Assembly (NCBI GenBank): GCA_928724745.1
Contig: CAKMXJ010000007.1
Span: 124,001 to 188,000 of the forward strand
Direction of reading: 5' to 3'
DNA: 64,000 bases
Origin: Anthracocystis setariae
Lineage: Eukaryota > Basidiomycota > Ustilaginomycetes > Ustilaginales > Ustilaginaceae
Shown: positions 17,280 to 28,138 of the stretch, one piece after another
Layout of the letters: each line of letters begins with the position of its first letter
Position numbering within the stretch: position 1 is the first letter of the stretch
Program-made: the position numbers and the translations under genes
Notes under the pieces: generated by a model
Told to the model about the DNA's origin: nothing
The model's database searches: none
Seen by the model: the letters and a program-made list of their open reading frames with translations, nothing else

Positions 17280-20200
17280 TTATCCTTCGGAGTCTCTCTC
17301 GCGGAGCTCAGGCGCATAGTAGTCTCGTAATGATGAATCGGGCCAGTAAGGCTTAAGCCTATCTTGGTGTACTCGCTCCTGATCGCTTGTTGCAAGGTTT
17401 CGAATTGAGTAAGTCTTCTTCAACCTCCTTAGGACAATATAAGGTCCTGTCCAACGAGGCGCCATTTTGGAGTGGGTTGAATATGTAGATTCAAATTGCG
17501 TCTGATGTTTGAGGACCAAGTCACCAGCGCTGTACTCCTTAGAGGCTCGACTCGGTGTGCTAGCCGAAACTCGCTTTGCTTGCGCTTCTTCCAAGCTTTG
17601 TGAAGCCTCGATTCTACAGACGTCGACAAATGCACGTTGAGACCGGATCGCGCTGATGTCTGCTGGCTGTGTTGCTGGAGATTGCTTGGCGTCTCGAATC
17701 GTGAAACCGAATAGCAGCTCAGTAGGTGACCACTTGTTGAGGCCCTCGATGGGTCTGCGATTTAGTTCCCGCACGGCTTGATGTAAGAATGGCTCCCATG
17801 CCGAAGTAATGGTCGAGAGATGGACTGCAGAGTCTGCGGATAGATCTGGCGTTGTGAGCTTTCGAAGTATCTGGATCAGAAGGCCGTTGTGCCGCTCAAC
17901 CAAACCGTTTATCCAAGGAGCATAGGCACTGACGATTCGATGTTCGACTTCATTGTCCAGTAGGTACTCTGCGACTTCTCCACAGTCGAAATGAGTGGCA
18001 CCATCCGTAACGATTCTCGCAGGCAAAACGGCTAGAGTGTCATGCAGTTGGTCCAGAGCCTTCACAACGTCGCGACCGCGTTGCTGTTGGCAAGCAAAGG
18101 CCCACATGAAGCGACTAAAGTAGTCAATGATCACGAGTACCTTGCTTTTACCATGAGACACGGGCAGACTGACAAAGTCCATTGCCCAAACCTGCATCGG
18201 CGATGACGCAATCACAGGATCAATAGGGCTCGATCTTCGTGGGCCAAATTGCTGACATGTCTGACACCTTTTCACGATGTTGGCTACATCGCGCCACATA
18301 GATGGCCAAGTTACACCCTCTTGGAGTCGGAGGATGTTGATTGTGATTGTGACTCCAGCATGATTGCGCACATGGACTCTTTGGACGAAGTCTTGTGCCT
18401 CCTTACGAGGTAACACTTTCAAAACTTGATCGTCCTGCACGTATCCCAATTCCCCGTCTTGCAGGATATAAGAGCTTTGTCGGCGAATTCTTGTTCTGGC
18501 TGGTCCCGACTGCGGCTGCTCAAGGAGAATCAAGAACCGAAGCAGGGGTTCCAGTTCATCTCCTTTGAAGCGCTGAAGAAGCGGACCTGAGGTTGTGTCG
18601 AGAGCAAGATAACGCTGAGCTTGAAGATCGGGCGGATCGGGCATTTCGATCGCTCCGACAAAGGCATTGGTACGATCTTGGAGAGGAGTGCTTGGTTCAT
18701 CGAAAGTAGAGGCGGGCCTATGGGACAGGCCATGTGCGAGTTGATGTTTAGCGCCAGGACAATGGCGGACTTCGATGATATTGTGGGACAGCAGTTGTTC
18801 TCTCCAACGAGCATGAGCTGATGGCATCTTGTCGGATCGTAAAATGTCTCGTAGAGCAATGCAGTCGGTCACAAGAACAATGGGTTGTCCGAAGGTAAAG
18901 GAGGAGAATTTGTCAAGGGCGAACTTTGCAGCGGCCAGCTCACCAAGGTGGGCAGAGTAACGACTTTCAGAAGGCAAGCATTTCCGACTCGCATAGGCGA
19001 TAGGAAACGCCAACCTCTTTCGGTCGGGACCAAGTTTGGACGAGGTGGGATAGCTTGGATCGAGTTTCCATTGTCCTGAGTTGTCCTTGAACATTTCGTA
19101 TTCTTGCATTAAGACGGCTCCCATCCCTTCGGCGCTCCAGTCGCTTTGTATGATGAACGGGCGGTCATATCGAGGCTCCTTAAGGACGTTTGAGTTCACG
19201 AGAGCTTCTTTTATACGAAGGAAGGCTTCGTTCTGCACGTCTGTCCACGCCTTCGAGATATCTTGATCATAATCATCAACCTTTTGGGTAAGACGATCCA
19301 AGGGCGCGAAGATCTGGGCGAAGGCTGGGATTCGAGACCTGAGATAGGAGCAAATTCCTCTGAACACCATAAGTTCTCGGACGGTTTGAGGTGCCGGCCA
19401 GTTGACAATGGCATTAAGGCGTGATGGGTCAATGCGAATCCCCTTCTGACCGACTAGTTGTCCACAGAAGATAAGATCTTCATGAAGGAATCGACACTTG
19501 CTGATCGAAAGGGTAAACCCTGTATCAATAGCCCGATCCAAAAAGGTTCGCAACCAGTTGAAGTAAGCTCCAAAGTCGTGATGGCCCGCTGCTACATCAT
19601 CCATCCAAAAGTCGGAGTCACGATCAAACAGATCACCAAAAGCAGTAGTGATGAATCTGTAATATAGCGACGGACCGACCTTGAAACCGAAAGGCATTAC
19701 GGTATATCCAAAGAATCCAAGGTCTTCGATGTATGTCACTGACAAGAGCGTGGCGAGTGCTGAATTGGCGACAATGAAGAATCCCGCGCATCCATCTCCT
19801 TTGAACAAGTATCTCTTGCCGGAAAGTTTGGTGGCTTTGACGGTGATATCGCCTGGGACAAAGGCAGCATCCCTCATATACCGATTGATGGGAGCGTAGT
19901 TATGTACAAGCCTGTACCGAGTCTTTGCTGGTTCTGATGTCGAGCAGGTAAGAGATTCGGAAACCGGTGCTGGATCGGGCATGTGAGCGTCATGGGCTAA
20001 ACCGGCTTTCTTGAGAGAGACATTGACCTGGCGCTGTAATTCCTCCAGCGAGATGTTTGCGTCGATCTCAGCTGAGGGCTTCGGAACAATCCTGGTTTCG
20101 GAGATCCAGCGCACTTTGTCCTCATCGATCTTGACGAGGAAGCCATTTGCTATAAGATCTCGAACCTGGTTGTGTAAAAACTCCTTCTGCGGCGGAGACA

Positions 20201-21755
20201 ACGGTTGGGTCTTGGAGCGGCGCACTGTATCGGGAGGCTCTTCAATGAGAACAGGATCACAGATGACCACTTTGTTCTGCTTGCATTCAGATGCGTTTTC
20301 AGCGAAGGCTTGATGCTTCGCCTTCAACAGCGCACGCAGATGTTGACGCTCCGCAGCTGTGCCCACTGAACCGAATTGATCCTCTAGCAACTGAGCTATG
20401 CGCTGTGCTCTTTCTTCGGAGAGGTCATCCTCCTTCCCGCTTACCCGATATGGAGCAAACCTAGCTTGAACCCTTTTCCGCTCTTCCGCGTACTCAAGAT
20501 CAACACATTCGATGGGCAGTAGAGTTTGCAGCTTGGAAAGCTCTGCCTCATCGTATGGTTCCTTGAATTTGACTTGCCGAGACTGAGTACCTTGGAAATT
20601 GTCATAGGGCCATGACAAAGACTGATCGACTTCGTCTTCATCGTTTTCGGATTCTTGAGCTTCAGTAGCTATGGCCGTCACAGGCATTTCCCTCATGCTT
20701 TGTTCGAGCTCAAGCATTGGAAGCGGTAGTTGAGCCATTGAGAGAAGTCGAGCAGCATCCAACGGTGTTGCAGGCGTTGCTTCAGGGTGTTGTTGTCCAT
20801 TGCGGCTGACGATCTTAGTCCAATGTCGAACGATGCCCTGAGAGCCGGGAATTGGGAGGAATAGAACGTCCATTTCGTAAAAGTGAAGAGCGCATGTCTG
20901 CGTTTTCCAAGGTTTACCGAGGATCATCTGAGAGGGGCTCTCAGGTAATACCTCGAACTTGTACTCTCGAAGCGCTGTCCATTCACCGTTTGCGTCGCAC
21001 AGGGAAATAGAGAGATTAACTCGACCGTCCGTTTGTACCCTGATACCATTGGCCATTCGGACTATGATGTCAGTAGGAGTCGGCGTTAGGTCCAACTCCT
21101 GAACGAGAGATCGAGAAACGACGTTGACCAAAGCTCCATCATCAACCACGGCCTCAGCCTTGACCATGGTAGTAATGGGCGTTTCGCCTTCATCGATGAT
21201 ATGTTCAATTTGAGTTGGAATGACGAAGAACAGATGTTTATTGTTGGTTGCTCGGCGTTGCAGAGAGCGGAGATCAACCTTTACTGTTTTGCGTCGTGCA
21301 CGTTGAATTGCTACCGGAGGTGGCGGAGATGGCGTGCGAATTGATGGTGATGGAGAGGGTCGTCGACCAGCTTGGGATACCAGTCGAAATTGCAGCTGTT
21401 GAAGCTCATGATCGCACTGACGATCACCAGCGAATTGATAACCGGGAATGTCGGGCTGCATAACGGGAATGGGGTATGGAATGGAGACACTGACGTCTGC
21501 GATGGGCGCGGTGCTCTCTGCCCGGGTGGTTACCTCGAGCACGCTGTCGGAAGATTGGTTAGAGACAGAAGAATCGTCCATAATGTCCGTGCATTTGGCT
21601 TGCTTAGTAGCTCGCAATGTTGGCGTTAACGATACTGAGGAGACTGACTGAAAAGACTGCGTTTGCGAAGTTTGCGAAGGCGAAACCGGAGGAACACGCT
21701 GAAGCAGAACTTGACGAGACGGAACTTGAGAAGAGAAACCTTTTTTTCTCGACAC
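17280..21755 (-). CDS. Gypsy pol polyprotein (protease, RT, RNase H, integrase)
   Basis: 1491 residues from the first Met; the same frame stays open upstream past the gag stop at 21920. Pol lies in the -1 frame relative to gag, so expression by -1 frameshifting is plausible. Domains in order: aspartic protease (about 195-280) with VVDDGALVNVV at the active site (Asp-Asp-Gly instead of the usual Asp-Ser/Thr-Gly); reverse transcriptase (about 610-790) with catalytic WMDD; RNase H (about 870-1000, IIQSDWSAEG and LVTDC). Then the integrase zinc region (H..H..CQTCQQ) and DDE core: AMDFVSLP, IVTDGATHF and GLVERHNG (about 1140-1320). The C-terminus ends in a WTGPYIVLRR-type GPY/F motif, with no chromodomain recognised. 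No stops or frameshifts. Confidence 0.9.
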   Translation of the reverse strand: MSRKKGFSSQVPSRQVLLQRVPPVSPSQTSQTQSFQSVSSVSLTPTLRATKQAKCTDIMDDSSVSNQSSDSVLEVTTRAESTAPIADVSVSIPYPIPVMQPDIPGYQFAGDRQCDHELQQLQFRLVSQAGRRPSPSPSIRTPSPPPPVAIQRARRKTVKVDLRSLQRRATNNKHLFFVIPTQIEHIIDEGETPITTMVKAEAVVDDGALVNVVSRSLVQELDLTPTPTDIIVRMANGIRVQTDGRVNLSISLCDANGEWTALREYKFEVLPESPSQMILGKPWKTQTCALHFYEMDVLFLPIPGSQGIVRHWTKIVSRNGQQHPEATPATPLDAARLLSMAQLPLPMLELEQSMREMPVTAIATEAQESENDEDEVDQSLSWPYDNFQGTQSRQVKFKEPYDEAELSKLQTLLPIECVDLEYAEERKRVQARFAPYRVSGKEDDLSEERAQRIAQLLEDQFGSVGTAAERQHLRALLKAKHQAFAENASECKQNKVVICDPVLIEEPPDTVRRSKTQPLSPPQKEFLHNQVRDLIANGFLVKIDEDKVRWISETRIVPKPSAEIDANISLEELQRQVNVSLKKAGLAHDAHMPDPAPVSESLTCSTSEPAKTRYRLVHNYAPINRYMRDAAFVPGDITVKATKLSGKRYLFKGDGCAGFFIVANSALATLLSVTYIEDLGFFGYTVMPFGFKVGPSLYYRFITTAFGDLFDRDSDFWMDDVAAGHHDFGAYFNWLRTFLDRAIDTGFTLSISKCRFLHEDLIFCGQLVGQKGIRIDPSRLNAIVNWPAPQTVRELMVFRGICSYLRSRIPAFAQIFAPLDRLTQKVDDYDQDISKAWTDVQNEAFLRIKEALVNSNVLKEPRYDRPFIIQSDWSAEGMGAVLMQEYEMFKDNSGQWKLDPSYPTSSKLGPDRKRLAFPIAYASRKCLPSESRYSAHLGELAAAKFALDKFSSFTFGQPIVLVTDCIALRDILRSDKMPSAHARWREQLLSHNIIEVRHCPGAKHQLAHGLSHRPASTFDEPSTPLQDRTNAFVGAIEMPDPPDLQAQRYLALDTTSGPLLQRFKGDELEPLLRFLILLEQPQSGPARTRIRRQSSYILQDGELGYVQDDQVLKVLPRKEAQDFVQRVHVRNHAGVTITINILRLQEGVTWPSMWRDVANIVKRCQTCQQFGPRRSSPIDPVIASSPMQVWAMDFVSLPVSHGKSKVLVIIDYFSRFMWAFACQQQRGRDVVKALDQLHDTLAVLPARIVTDGATHFDCGEVAEYLLDNEVEHRIVSAYAPWINGLVERHNGLLIQILRKLTTPDLSADSAVHLSTITSAWEPFLHQAVRELNRRPIEGLNKWSPTELLFGFTIRDAKQSPATQPADISAIRSQRAFVDVCRIEASQSLEEAQAKRVSASTPSRASKEYSAGDLVLKHQTQFESTYSTHSKMAPRWTGPYIVLRRLKKTYSIRNLATSDQERVHQDRLKPYWPDSSLRDYYAPELRERDSEG

Positions 21756-21919
21756 AGGAGCAAGGGCTTCTTGTGGCGGTAGTGGGAATGGCGATCGAGA
21801 CCACGCAGGCTGGTCATTGGAAACACTCGGACTCGTAGTATAGACAGTGTTGACATTGATGTACCGACCCTGATTGGTGGAGCCGGCCCTCGAGATCGGG
21901 TCAAAACTACTCGCGGGCC

Positions 21920-23308
21920 TTACTGGTTTCCCCGACCCCGAGTAGCAGCACCGTAAGAACGTCGATAGTGTTGTTCAGCCTGATCAACAGCTGGCCTACC
22001 GGATGAGGCGCATTCTCCATAGTTGTGGCCTCGGAGTCCACAGCGATGACATTCTCCCGATCCTGCAGGCATTGTACCTGGCTTGAGGGGATAGGGCTCA
22101 TCGGCTGCAGGTTGCAGGGTAGTCCGGGGATGACGGGCTGCGTAATCACGCTTTGCCGCTTCGTACTGAGCCCGACCTTCCGGAGTATCTGGAAAGGTCA
22201 TTTGCTGAATCTCCTGAAAGCGTTGTTGCTCGCGTGGAGGGCTAGGCGGTAGATACTGACGTTGAGATGTAGGCAAAGGAGCGAACTGGCCTTGATTCAT
22301 AGGTGGTGACGGCGGTAACTGCAACTGCATCTGCGCAGGGAAAGTTTTGCGCATCTCTGAGAGCTCGTTCTGGATCTCCTTGCGAAGTTCCTTCTTGAGC
22401 TCATTTTCTCGTTGTTGCTGAGTGCGAAGTTGCTTGGCCAGCTCCCTCTTTTGATCGAATTCAGAGAGCACCCGTTCATAGGTCAAACGAGGAACCCTTC
22501 GACAAGAGTTGACAAAATCGACCACAGTAGCCTTTTCCCTAGGGATATCGATGATTGATTGCAGCTCGGGTGGCAACGACGACCAGGCTAGATAAGCCAA
22601 AGGGCCAGGCTGTTGGTAATCCGTTGGAATCTGTGACGATAACTCGAGTAGCTTCGTTAACCATTCACCCCATACCTTGGAATCGCGAATCAAGTCCAAT
22701 GAAGGATTTAGGTGTGCTTGGAAGTTCTCGAGGGCGGCCTGGTTGGATGTTCCTAAGCCGGCCTCAGGCTCGAAGTTCTTGAGAAACGCTTCTTGAAGCC
22801 GATCCCAAGATGCTTTGATGTCATCATCGAGTGAGTTAAACCATCCTTTAGCCATACCGCGCATCCGGGTCTTGAAAACCCTACAAGCTGCAGCATCGTT
22901 ATCGATCCATCCCATTTCGATGAGATACTTCTCATAGTCAGCGAGGAAGTCCTCAGCGCTAGGACCGGTTGGCGATGCCGAGAAAAAGCCGATATCGGGC
23001 ATACTGGAAGATGGCAAACGGACTGATGGTCGCTGTGTAGTTTCGATGATGCCCACTAAAGATGGACCAGTCTGCTCGGTTAAAGGCTTCTCGAGTGTGG
23101 GTGGAGAGAGAGAGAGAGGCGAGAGCTCGATAGGAGGCAGCGTAGTGGCGGAAGGCGAGGAGAACGGTGATGACGAAGCCTTCGGCTCTGTTAACTCTGT
23201 CGGTTCGGTAAAAGAAACCGATTGCCTGATGGCTTCTTGGACTCGTAGGCGCTCCGATCGTCGTCGTTCGGGTTCACTCATGCGTGAGTAAACAGCAAAC
23301 AACCACAA
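21920..23308 (-). CDS. Gypsy gag polyprotein
   Basis: 462 residues. Ser/Thr/Pro-rich N-terminus, a retrotransposon gag/capsid domain (about 120-270: FLADYEKYLIEMGW, GMAKGWFNSL, WGEWLTKLLEL), a charged coiled coil with ELAKQL and KKELRKEI repeats (about 285-330), a Pro/Gln-rich stretch, and one CCHC zinc knuckle near the C-terminus (CHRCGLRGHNYGEC). It forms the particle that packages the element RNA. Its stop lies inside the open pol frame. Confidence 0.88.
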   Translation of the reverse strand: MWLFAVYSRMSEPERRRSERLRVQEAIRQSVSFTEPTELTEPKASSSPFSSPSATTLPPIELSPLSLSPPTLEKPLTEQTGPSLVGIIETTQRPSVRLPSSSMPDIGFFSASPTGPSAEDFLADYEKYLIEMGWIDNDAAACRVFKTRMRGMAKGWFNSLDDDIKASWDRLQEAFLKNFEPEAGLGTSNQAALENFQAHLNPSLDLIRDSKVWGEWLTKLLELSSQIPTDYQQPGPLAYLAWSSLPPELQSIIDIPREKATVVDFVNSCRRVPRLTYERVLSEFDQKRELAKQLRTQQQRENELKKELRKEIQNELSEMRKTFPAQMQLQLPPSPPMNQGQFAPLPTSQRQYLPPSPPREQQRFQEIQQMTFPDTPEGRAQYEAAKRDYAARHPRTTLQPAADEPYPLKPGTMPAGSGECHRCGLRGHNYGECASSGRPAVDQAEQHYRRSYGAATRGRGNQ

Positions 23309-23553
23309 TGGTCAACAGAACAGAGGTAGGCGTAGGTTTTATCGATTGTAGTCGCAATAGAAAAGAGATCGTCAAGCTGAAAGCTAAGACCAGAATCTTT
23401 GTAAGCAAAGGAGGAGAGAAAAGACCCGACTTGAAAGCAGAGAAGCCCCAAAAAAGCTGAGTTCGCGATTGAAAAAGCTGAGATTTGAGCGCGATAAGAC
23501 AAGTTGGGGAAAACGCGGTTTACGGCACCAACGTTTCCGGGTTGGCCCCCCAC
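23309..23553 (-). other. Gypsy 5' leader
   Basis: 245 bp between the 5' LTR (right side) and the gag start; site where the primer-binding site should be. A TGGTGCCG word about 25 bases inside the LTR edge could be the complement of a tRNA 3' end, but this is uncertain. Confidence 0.4.
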
Positions 23554-23881
23554 TGTCAAAGTAAGAAAAGCAAAAGCTGGGAAAGCGTTGACAAGACAAG
23601 CAAAGGCTAACAACAGATAGAACAAGCTTGGAATAGGAATAGAATGATGGTAATTGAGAGAGAAAAGGCGGTCGCAAAAAGTGAGGTTTTATAAGGAACT
23701 TAGACGGCCGGATAAGCCGAAAAAAATTGGAAAGGTCAGCTGACCGGCCGCTGGCTAAGCCTCGGAACGGAAAAATTGGCTAAGCCTCGGAACGGAAAAA
23801 AGTCAGAAGCAAGCTACAGGCCGAAACCCGAAGCTAGCTGTGACCGCCGAAACCCGAAGCTAGCTGTTACCTCCGTTGACA
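23554..23881 (-). repeat. Gypsy LTR (5' LTR in element orientation)
   Basis: 328 bp, TGTCAA...TTGACA. A plus-strand ATG at 23776 inside it happens to be in frame with the following copia pol, producing an apparent 901-aa ORF whose first 35 residues are LTR-derived. Confidence 0.95.
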
Positions 23882-23885
23882 ACGC

Positions 23886-26481
23886 CAACACAAAATCAAT
23901 TAAAGAAGCGATCGAGACAGGGACCGGCAGAAGAATCCCAAACAAGACTGCCATAAGAATCCAGTGCGACGTATGCGAGGTGGGAAAACACACGCGAAGT
24001 CCATTTGACAGATCAAACTCGAAGTCAACCAGACCCTTGGAGATGGTTCACTCCGACGTCATGGGTCCATACGAAGAAGACCTAAAAGGTAACAAATATG
24101 TCCTCACCTTCGTTGACGACTACTCAAGGCATGTCACTGTCATACCAATGAAGTGGAAGGACCAAGTCACCCTGTTCTTCCAAGTCTACCACAAATACAT
24201 GACTACGATGACGGGGCAAAAGGTAGCATTCCTTCGCAGTGACAACGGAGGGGAGTACATCAACGATAGGATGTCGGAATTTCTAACCGAAAATGGTATA
24301 CAGCATAGGCGTACAGCGCCATACACGCCACAGCAAAACGGTGTCGCTGAAAGGATGAATCGAACCATTATGGACATGGTCCGATGCATGCTCTATGAGT
24401 CAGGATTACCCACGCGATTTTGGACTCATGCGGCAATGCATGCAGGACACATTCGAAATCGCATACCCAACGATTGGACTGGCGCTGCGACAACACCACA
24501 AGAAATGTTCCTTGGAGATAAGGCTCAAAAGGATATCGAAACGATTCGACCATTCGGATGCACAGCCTATGTACACATCCAGAGGGCCGAACAAGGACCA
24601 GGTTCAAAACTCCAACCAAGGAGCAGAAAAATGATACACCTAGGCTCAAGCAAGGAACACAAAGCGTATGACGTTATCGACTTCAACCTAGTCGACGTAA
24701 AAGTAAGCAGGGACGTCACCTTCGTTGAAAGTGAGTTTCCCGCCAAGAAAAACCATACATTCCGGCCAAACCAAGTAAACGTGGACGAAAACCCACAAGT
24801 AAGCAATGAATCGATCATAACAAACGAAGTCACAGACCCAGAAAACGAAGGAGAAGTGGAAATTCAAGAAGTGGACGGAGTGGACGAAGTCATATATGCA
24901 AATTTGACGACACAGATCGACTTCGACCAGATGCCAAGGAAGAGTCTTGACCCAATTAGCCTCGAAGACGCACAATCAAGGACGGACTGGCCAAGATGGA
25001 AAGAAGCAATGGATAAGGAACTAGCCAGCCACAAGGAAAACGAGACCTGGGAAGTCTGTGCCAAACCAGCTAACGATGGCCACGTTGTCGACTGCAAGTG
25101 GGTTTACAAGCTCAAGCTGAACCCGGATGGATCTCTTGACAAGTATAAGGCAAGGCTTGTTGCCAGGGGATTCACACAACGGGAAGGAATCGATTACGAG
25201 GAAACATTTGCCCCAGTACTCAAGTTCTCGACGTTAAGAATCCTAATTGCACTGACAACCTCACTGGACCTGAAAATGGAACAGATGGACGTTGTCACAG
25301 CATTCCTAAATGGGATTATTACCGAAGACATTTACATGAAACCGCCGCCAGGATACTGGAACGGCAAGACATTAAAGCTAAAGAAGGCACTCTACGGCCT
25401 TAAGCAAGCAGGAAGAAAATGGTACGAGAGGCTTGACGCGAGCCTCAGGGAAATGGGATTCACAAGAATTGAAAGTGACTTCGGGGTGTACAAACTGGGA
25501 ACATTGTCGAAGTCACTATGCATCATCGCGGTCTATGTTGACGACATCGTAATCGTTACGAGGTCACAAGATGACATGGACACCTACAAGAAGGAACTCA
25601 CCAAGCGATTTAAGATGACTGAAGGAGGCAAGCTCAAGTATATACTCGGACTAGAAGTCACATGGGGGCTAGACGAAACCAAACTCAGTCAATCGGCATA
25701 CATCAAGCGATTGGTCGGAAAATTCCTAAAAGAGGATGAAAAGGGTGCGACAACACCGCTTCCGACAAAAGAAGAAAAGCCCGATGTCACCGCACTCGAC
25801 GAAAACGAACACAAGAAATACAGGATGATTGTCGGATCGCTACTGTACGCGGCCACAGGCATGAGACCCGACATAAGCTACGCCACTGGGCGACTTAGTA
25901 AGGAACTTCAAAATCCCACGAAGACGTCAATGAAGTGTGCCATACATTTGCTGCGTTATCTAAAATGCACGCAAAACATTGGAATCCACTTCTATAAAAG
26001 AAATGCGACGTCAGACGTGCTGGAAGGCTACAGTGACGCAGACTTCGCTGGCGACACAGACGATAGGAAGTCCACAACCGGTGTAGTAACCGTTGTATAC
26101 GGATCTCCAATAAACTGGCTCTCAAAGAAACAAGGATTAGTTGCCGACTCGACAACCGTAGCCGAATACATTGCCATAACCGAATCTGTCAAAGATATCA
26201 TATGGACGCGTGCCCTGCTAGCGGAGCTTGGACTTCGACAATATGAACCAACTAAGGTTCACTGCGATAACACTGCAGCTAGGCAACTTGCTGCAGATCC
26301 GAAATTTCATGCACGAACTAAGCATATTGACGTGCGATTCCATTTCATTAGGGAACACGTCGGGAATGGCGATGTAAAAGTGGTACCGGTGACAACGCTA
26401 CAACAAAGGGCAGACTGCCTCACGAAGTCACTCGGGCCAACGAAAATCGAGGAAGGCCGACGCATGCTCAACATGCACTAA
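23886..26481 (+). pseudogene. Copia gag-pol, 3' part (integrase, RT, RNase H)
   Basis: Continuation of the split gag-pol, in frame with 14682-16228 once the insertion and one ACGC copy are left out. The integrase has CDVCEVGKH completing the zinc region, then MVHSDVMGP, LRSDNGGEY and NGVAERMNRT for the D, D and E residues. Reverse transcriptase (RVT_2) starts at WKEAMDKEL and has YVDDIVI as the catalytic motif. RNase H has GYSDADFAGD and VHCDNTAA. It ends at TAA 26481 and contains no internal stop. It can be translated only if a transcript starts within the gypsy LTR, for example from ATG 23776, so it is treated as the broken half of a gene. Confidence 0.92.
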
Positions 26482-27202
26482 AACTCAAAATAAAATTATA
26501 CGGTCGGCGCCACATGTGAAGTAAAGTGGGCCAAGGGTACACTCAAGGTTAACAAAACCAAGAATAGGAGTGACGTCGTGGCAAAGGTGGGGGAACAAAG
26601 CATAATGAAGACACCGAAGTGATCCGAAATAAACTTCATTTGGATGCACCAAGGAAAAGGAACGAAAAGAAAATTAGAGATCCCGAAAGGGAAAGTTAAA
26701 TTTGGTGGGACGTTCAAAATTACCGTCCCGAACCGTCACCGAACGTGACTTCGGATATCAAGTACAAGGAAAATACTACAACTTCGTCGACCGAAATCGC
26801 CGGAGGTCAAAGGGAATACGATTGATTAGTGGTCCGATGCCTCAACCATGAAGACAAGCACGCACAAAGCGTTAAGATTGCGCAGAACGATAACGGCGCA
26901 AAGGGGATAGAGGGCACCGAAATCAGACCGTACGGAGGTGCGCAGATATGGCGACATCGACAGGCAACTCAGCAGCCTAACTCAAGTATTCGCTACGGCT
27001 GCACAGCGAAAACGGTGCGAAATGGTAAAGACAAGATGATTTCTCAAGCAAGCGTATAGCAAAATAGGGGGAGCTACGAAGTAGGGGGAGAAAGTTATAT
27101 ATAGGATCGCCGACATCGACGAAGAGGAGGAAGTTCAACCATCCGACAACACTCAGACCCTCATACACACACATACACACACTCCTCTCTACACCACTCA
27201 TC
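26482..27202 (+). promoter_or_regulatory. Copia spacer between pol and the extra ORF, with TATA-like element
   Basis: 720 bp with no coding signal. Near its end are two purine-rich words TAGGGGGAG (about 27065 and 27083), similar to the polypurine tract at 28139-28148, followed by GTTATATATAGG (about 27095-27106), about 100 bp before the ATG at 27203. This arrangement suggests a separate promoter for the extra ORF. Confidence 0.55.
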
Positions 27203-28033
27203 ATGGCGACTATTCGCCCTACTCACATTCGATTCGAGAGCGACAGTAGCAGTGGTAGTGACTCTGATGGGAGCGCTACAAGTTCGGTGATCCAGAAGCG
27301 TATGATGGAGATGGTATGCGATGACGAAGAAGGAAGCGAAGAAGGAGGGTCCGACGTCGCGGACAGTGGAGAGGAGGACTCGGACGATGGTCAGGAGGGG
27401 GACAACAAGGGCGGCGAAGAAGAGGAGGAGGAAGTCGAGTTGGAGCCGGAGGCTGAGGATGGGAATGACGGAGGACAGGACCCGGAAGAAAAGTGCCAAA
27501 CTTGTAGAGTAGGAAGGCACCGATGTCAGCATCCGGCAAAGGTGGTCAAGCGGGGAAGTCGTAGCACTAAGTGTTTTCGTTGCTACAAGAAGAAGAGACC
27601 CTGCTCGCTAGACACCAATGTCCGTTCCCTGAACTCACGAAGAACTCAACTCGACAAGGCTCGCCGTCAGGGAGAGCTTCGGGCGGCAAGGAACGACTTC
27701 GAATCAACGATGCGAACGCTGCGCGCCGAAGACACTGCCCTCAATGCTACCATTGAGAATCTCCGGACCACTGGAGAGAGGACAATGCAGATGCTCGAGG
27801 ACTACATTGGTTTTGACTATCAACTCCGACTACTAATCCAACAACTCAGCGTACATTGGTTCGAGGGAAATAACGAAATGCTCGGGCAATACTTCGACTT
27901 TCTCGCTAGATACAATCTCTGCGAACCCCTGGACGATGAAGACTTGGAGCGCGAGCAGGACCCCGAAGTCGTAGTCACGCGAGTCATGGAGAATCCGAAT
28001 GCGTTCCCAGATACCAGCGACAACGAAGAATAA
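27203..28033 (+). CDS. Extra ORF of the copia element: acidic protein with Zn2Cys6-like cluster
   Basis: 276 residues, uninterrupted, between pol and the polypurine tract. The N-terminal 95 residues are Ser-rich and then strongly acidic (long Glu/Asp runs). Six cysteines follow with the spacing C-X2-C-X6-C-X15-C-X2-C-X6-C (Cys98, 101, 108, 124, 127, 134), with basic residues inside each half (CRVGRHRC and CYKKKRPC). This is the pattern of fungal Zn(II)2Cys6 DNA-binding clusters, with a linker slightly longer than the usual 5-12. A Glu/Arg/Leu-rich probable coiled coil follows (about 145-205), then a short acidic tail. Function is unknown; possibilities are a captured host transcription-factor-like gene regulating the element, or a nucleic-acid chaperone. 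Its coding frame survives although gag-pol is disrupted. Confidence 0.75.
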   Translation: MATIRPTHIRFESDSSSGSDSDGSATSSVIQKRMMEMVCDDEEGSEEGGSDVADSGEEDSDDGQEGDNKGGEEEEEEVELEPEAEDGNDGGQDPEEKCQTCRVGRHRCQHPAKVVKRGSRSTKCFRCYKKKRPCSLDTNVRSLNSRRTQLDKARRQGELRAARNDFESTMRTLRAEDTALNATIENLRTTGERTMQMLEDYIGFDYQLRLLIQQLSVHWFEGNNEMLGQYFDFLARYNLCEPLDDEDLEREQDPEVVVTRVMENPNAFPDTSDNEE

Positions 28034-28138
28034 GTACAAAAACAGTTTCAAATCCCGTTCCCAGAATCCTTCCCCTGTTACGAAGTCCGCCACTCAAGTT
28101 TCAAGCGATCATATCGATGTCGCAACACTCTTTGCCTC

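Larger units (their letters stand above)
16229..23881 (-). mobile_element. Ty3/gypsy LTR retrotransposon nested in the copia element
   Basis: 7653 bp on the minus strand between two 328-bp LTRs (16229-16556 and 23554-23881) with 6-bp terminal inverted repeats TGTCAA/TTGACA and a 4-bp target duplication ACGC (16225-16228 and 23882-23885). The LTRs differ at one base (T at 16424, C at 23749). gag (21920-23308) and pol (17280-21755 plus an open upstream extension) are both uninterrupted. A TATA-like TTATAAAA in the LTR reads in the element's direction. It appears recently inserted and potentially autonomous. The polypurine tract and primer-binding site could not be assigned with confidence; GTGGGGGG follows the right LTR in element orientation. 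Confidence 0.95.

Noticed and set aside
23776..23885. Apparent N-terminus of a 901-aa copia pol ORF starting in the gypsy LTR
   Set aside because: The first 35 residues are LTR sequence read by chance; the real coding sequence resumes at 23886 after the target duplication.
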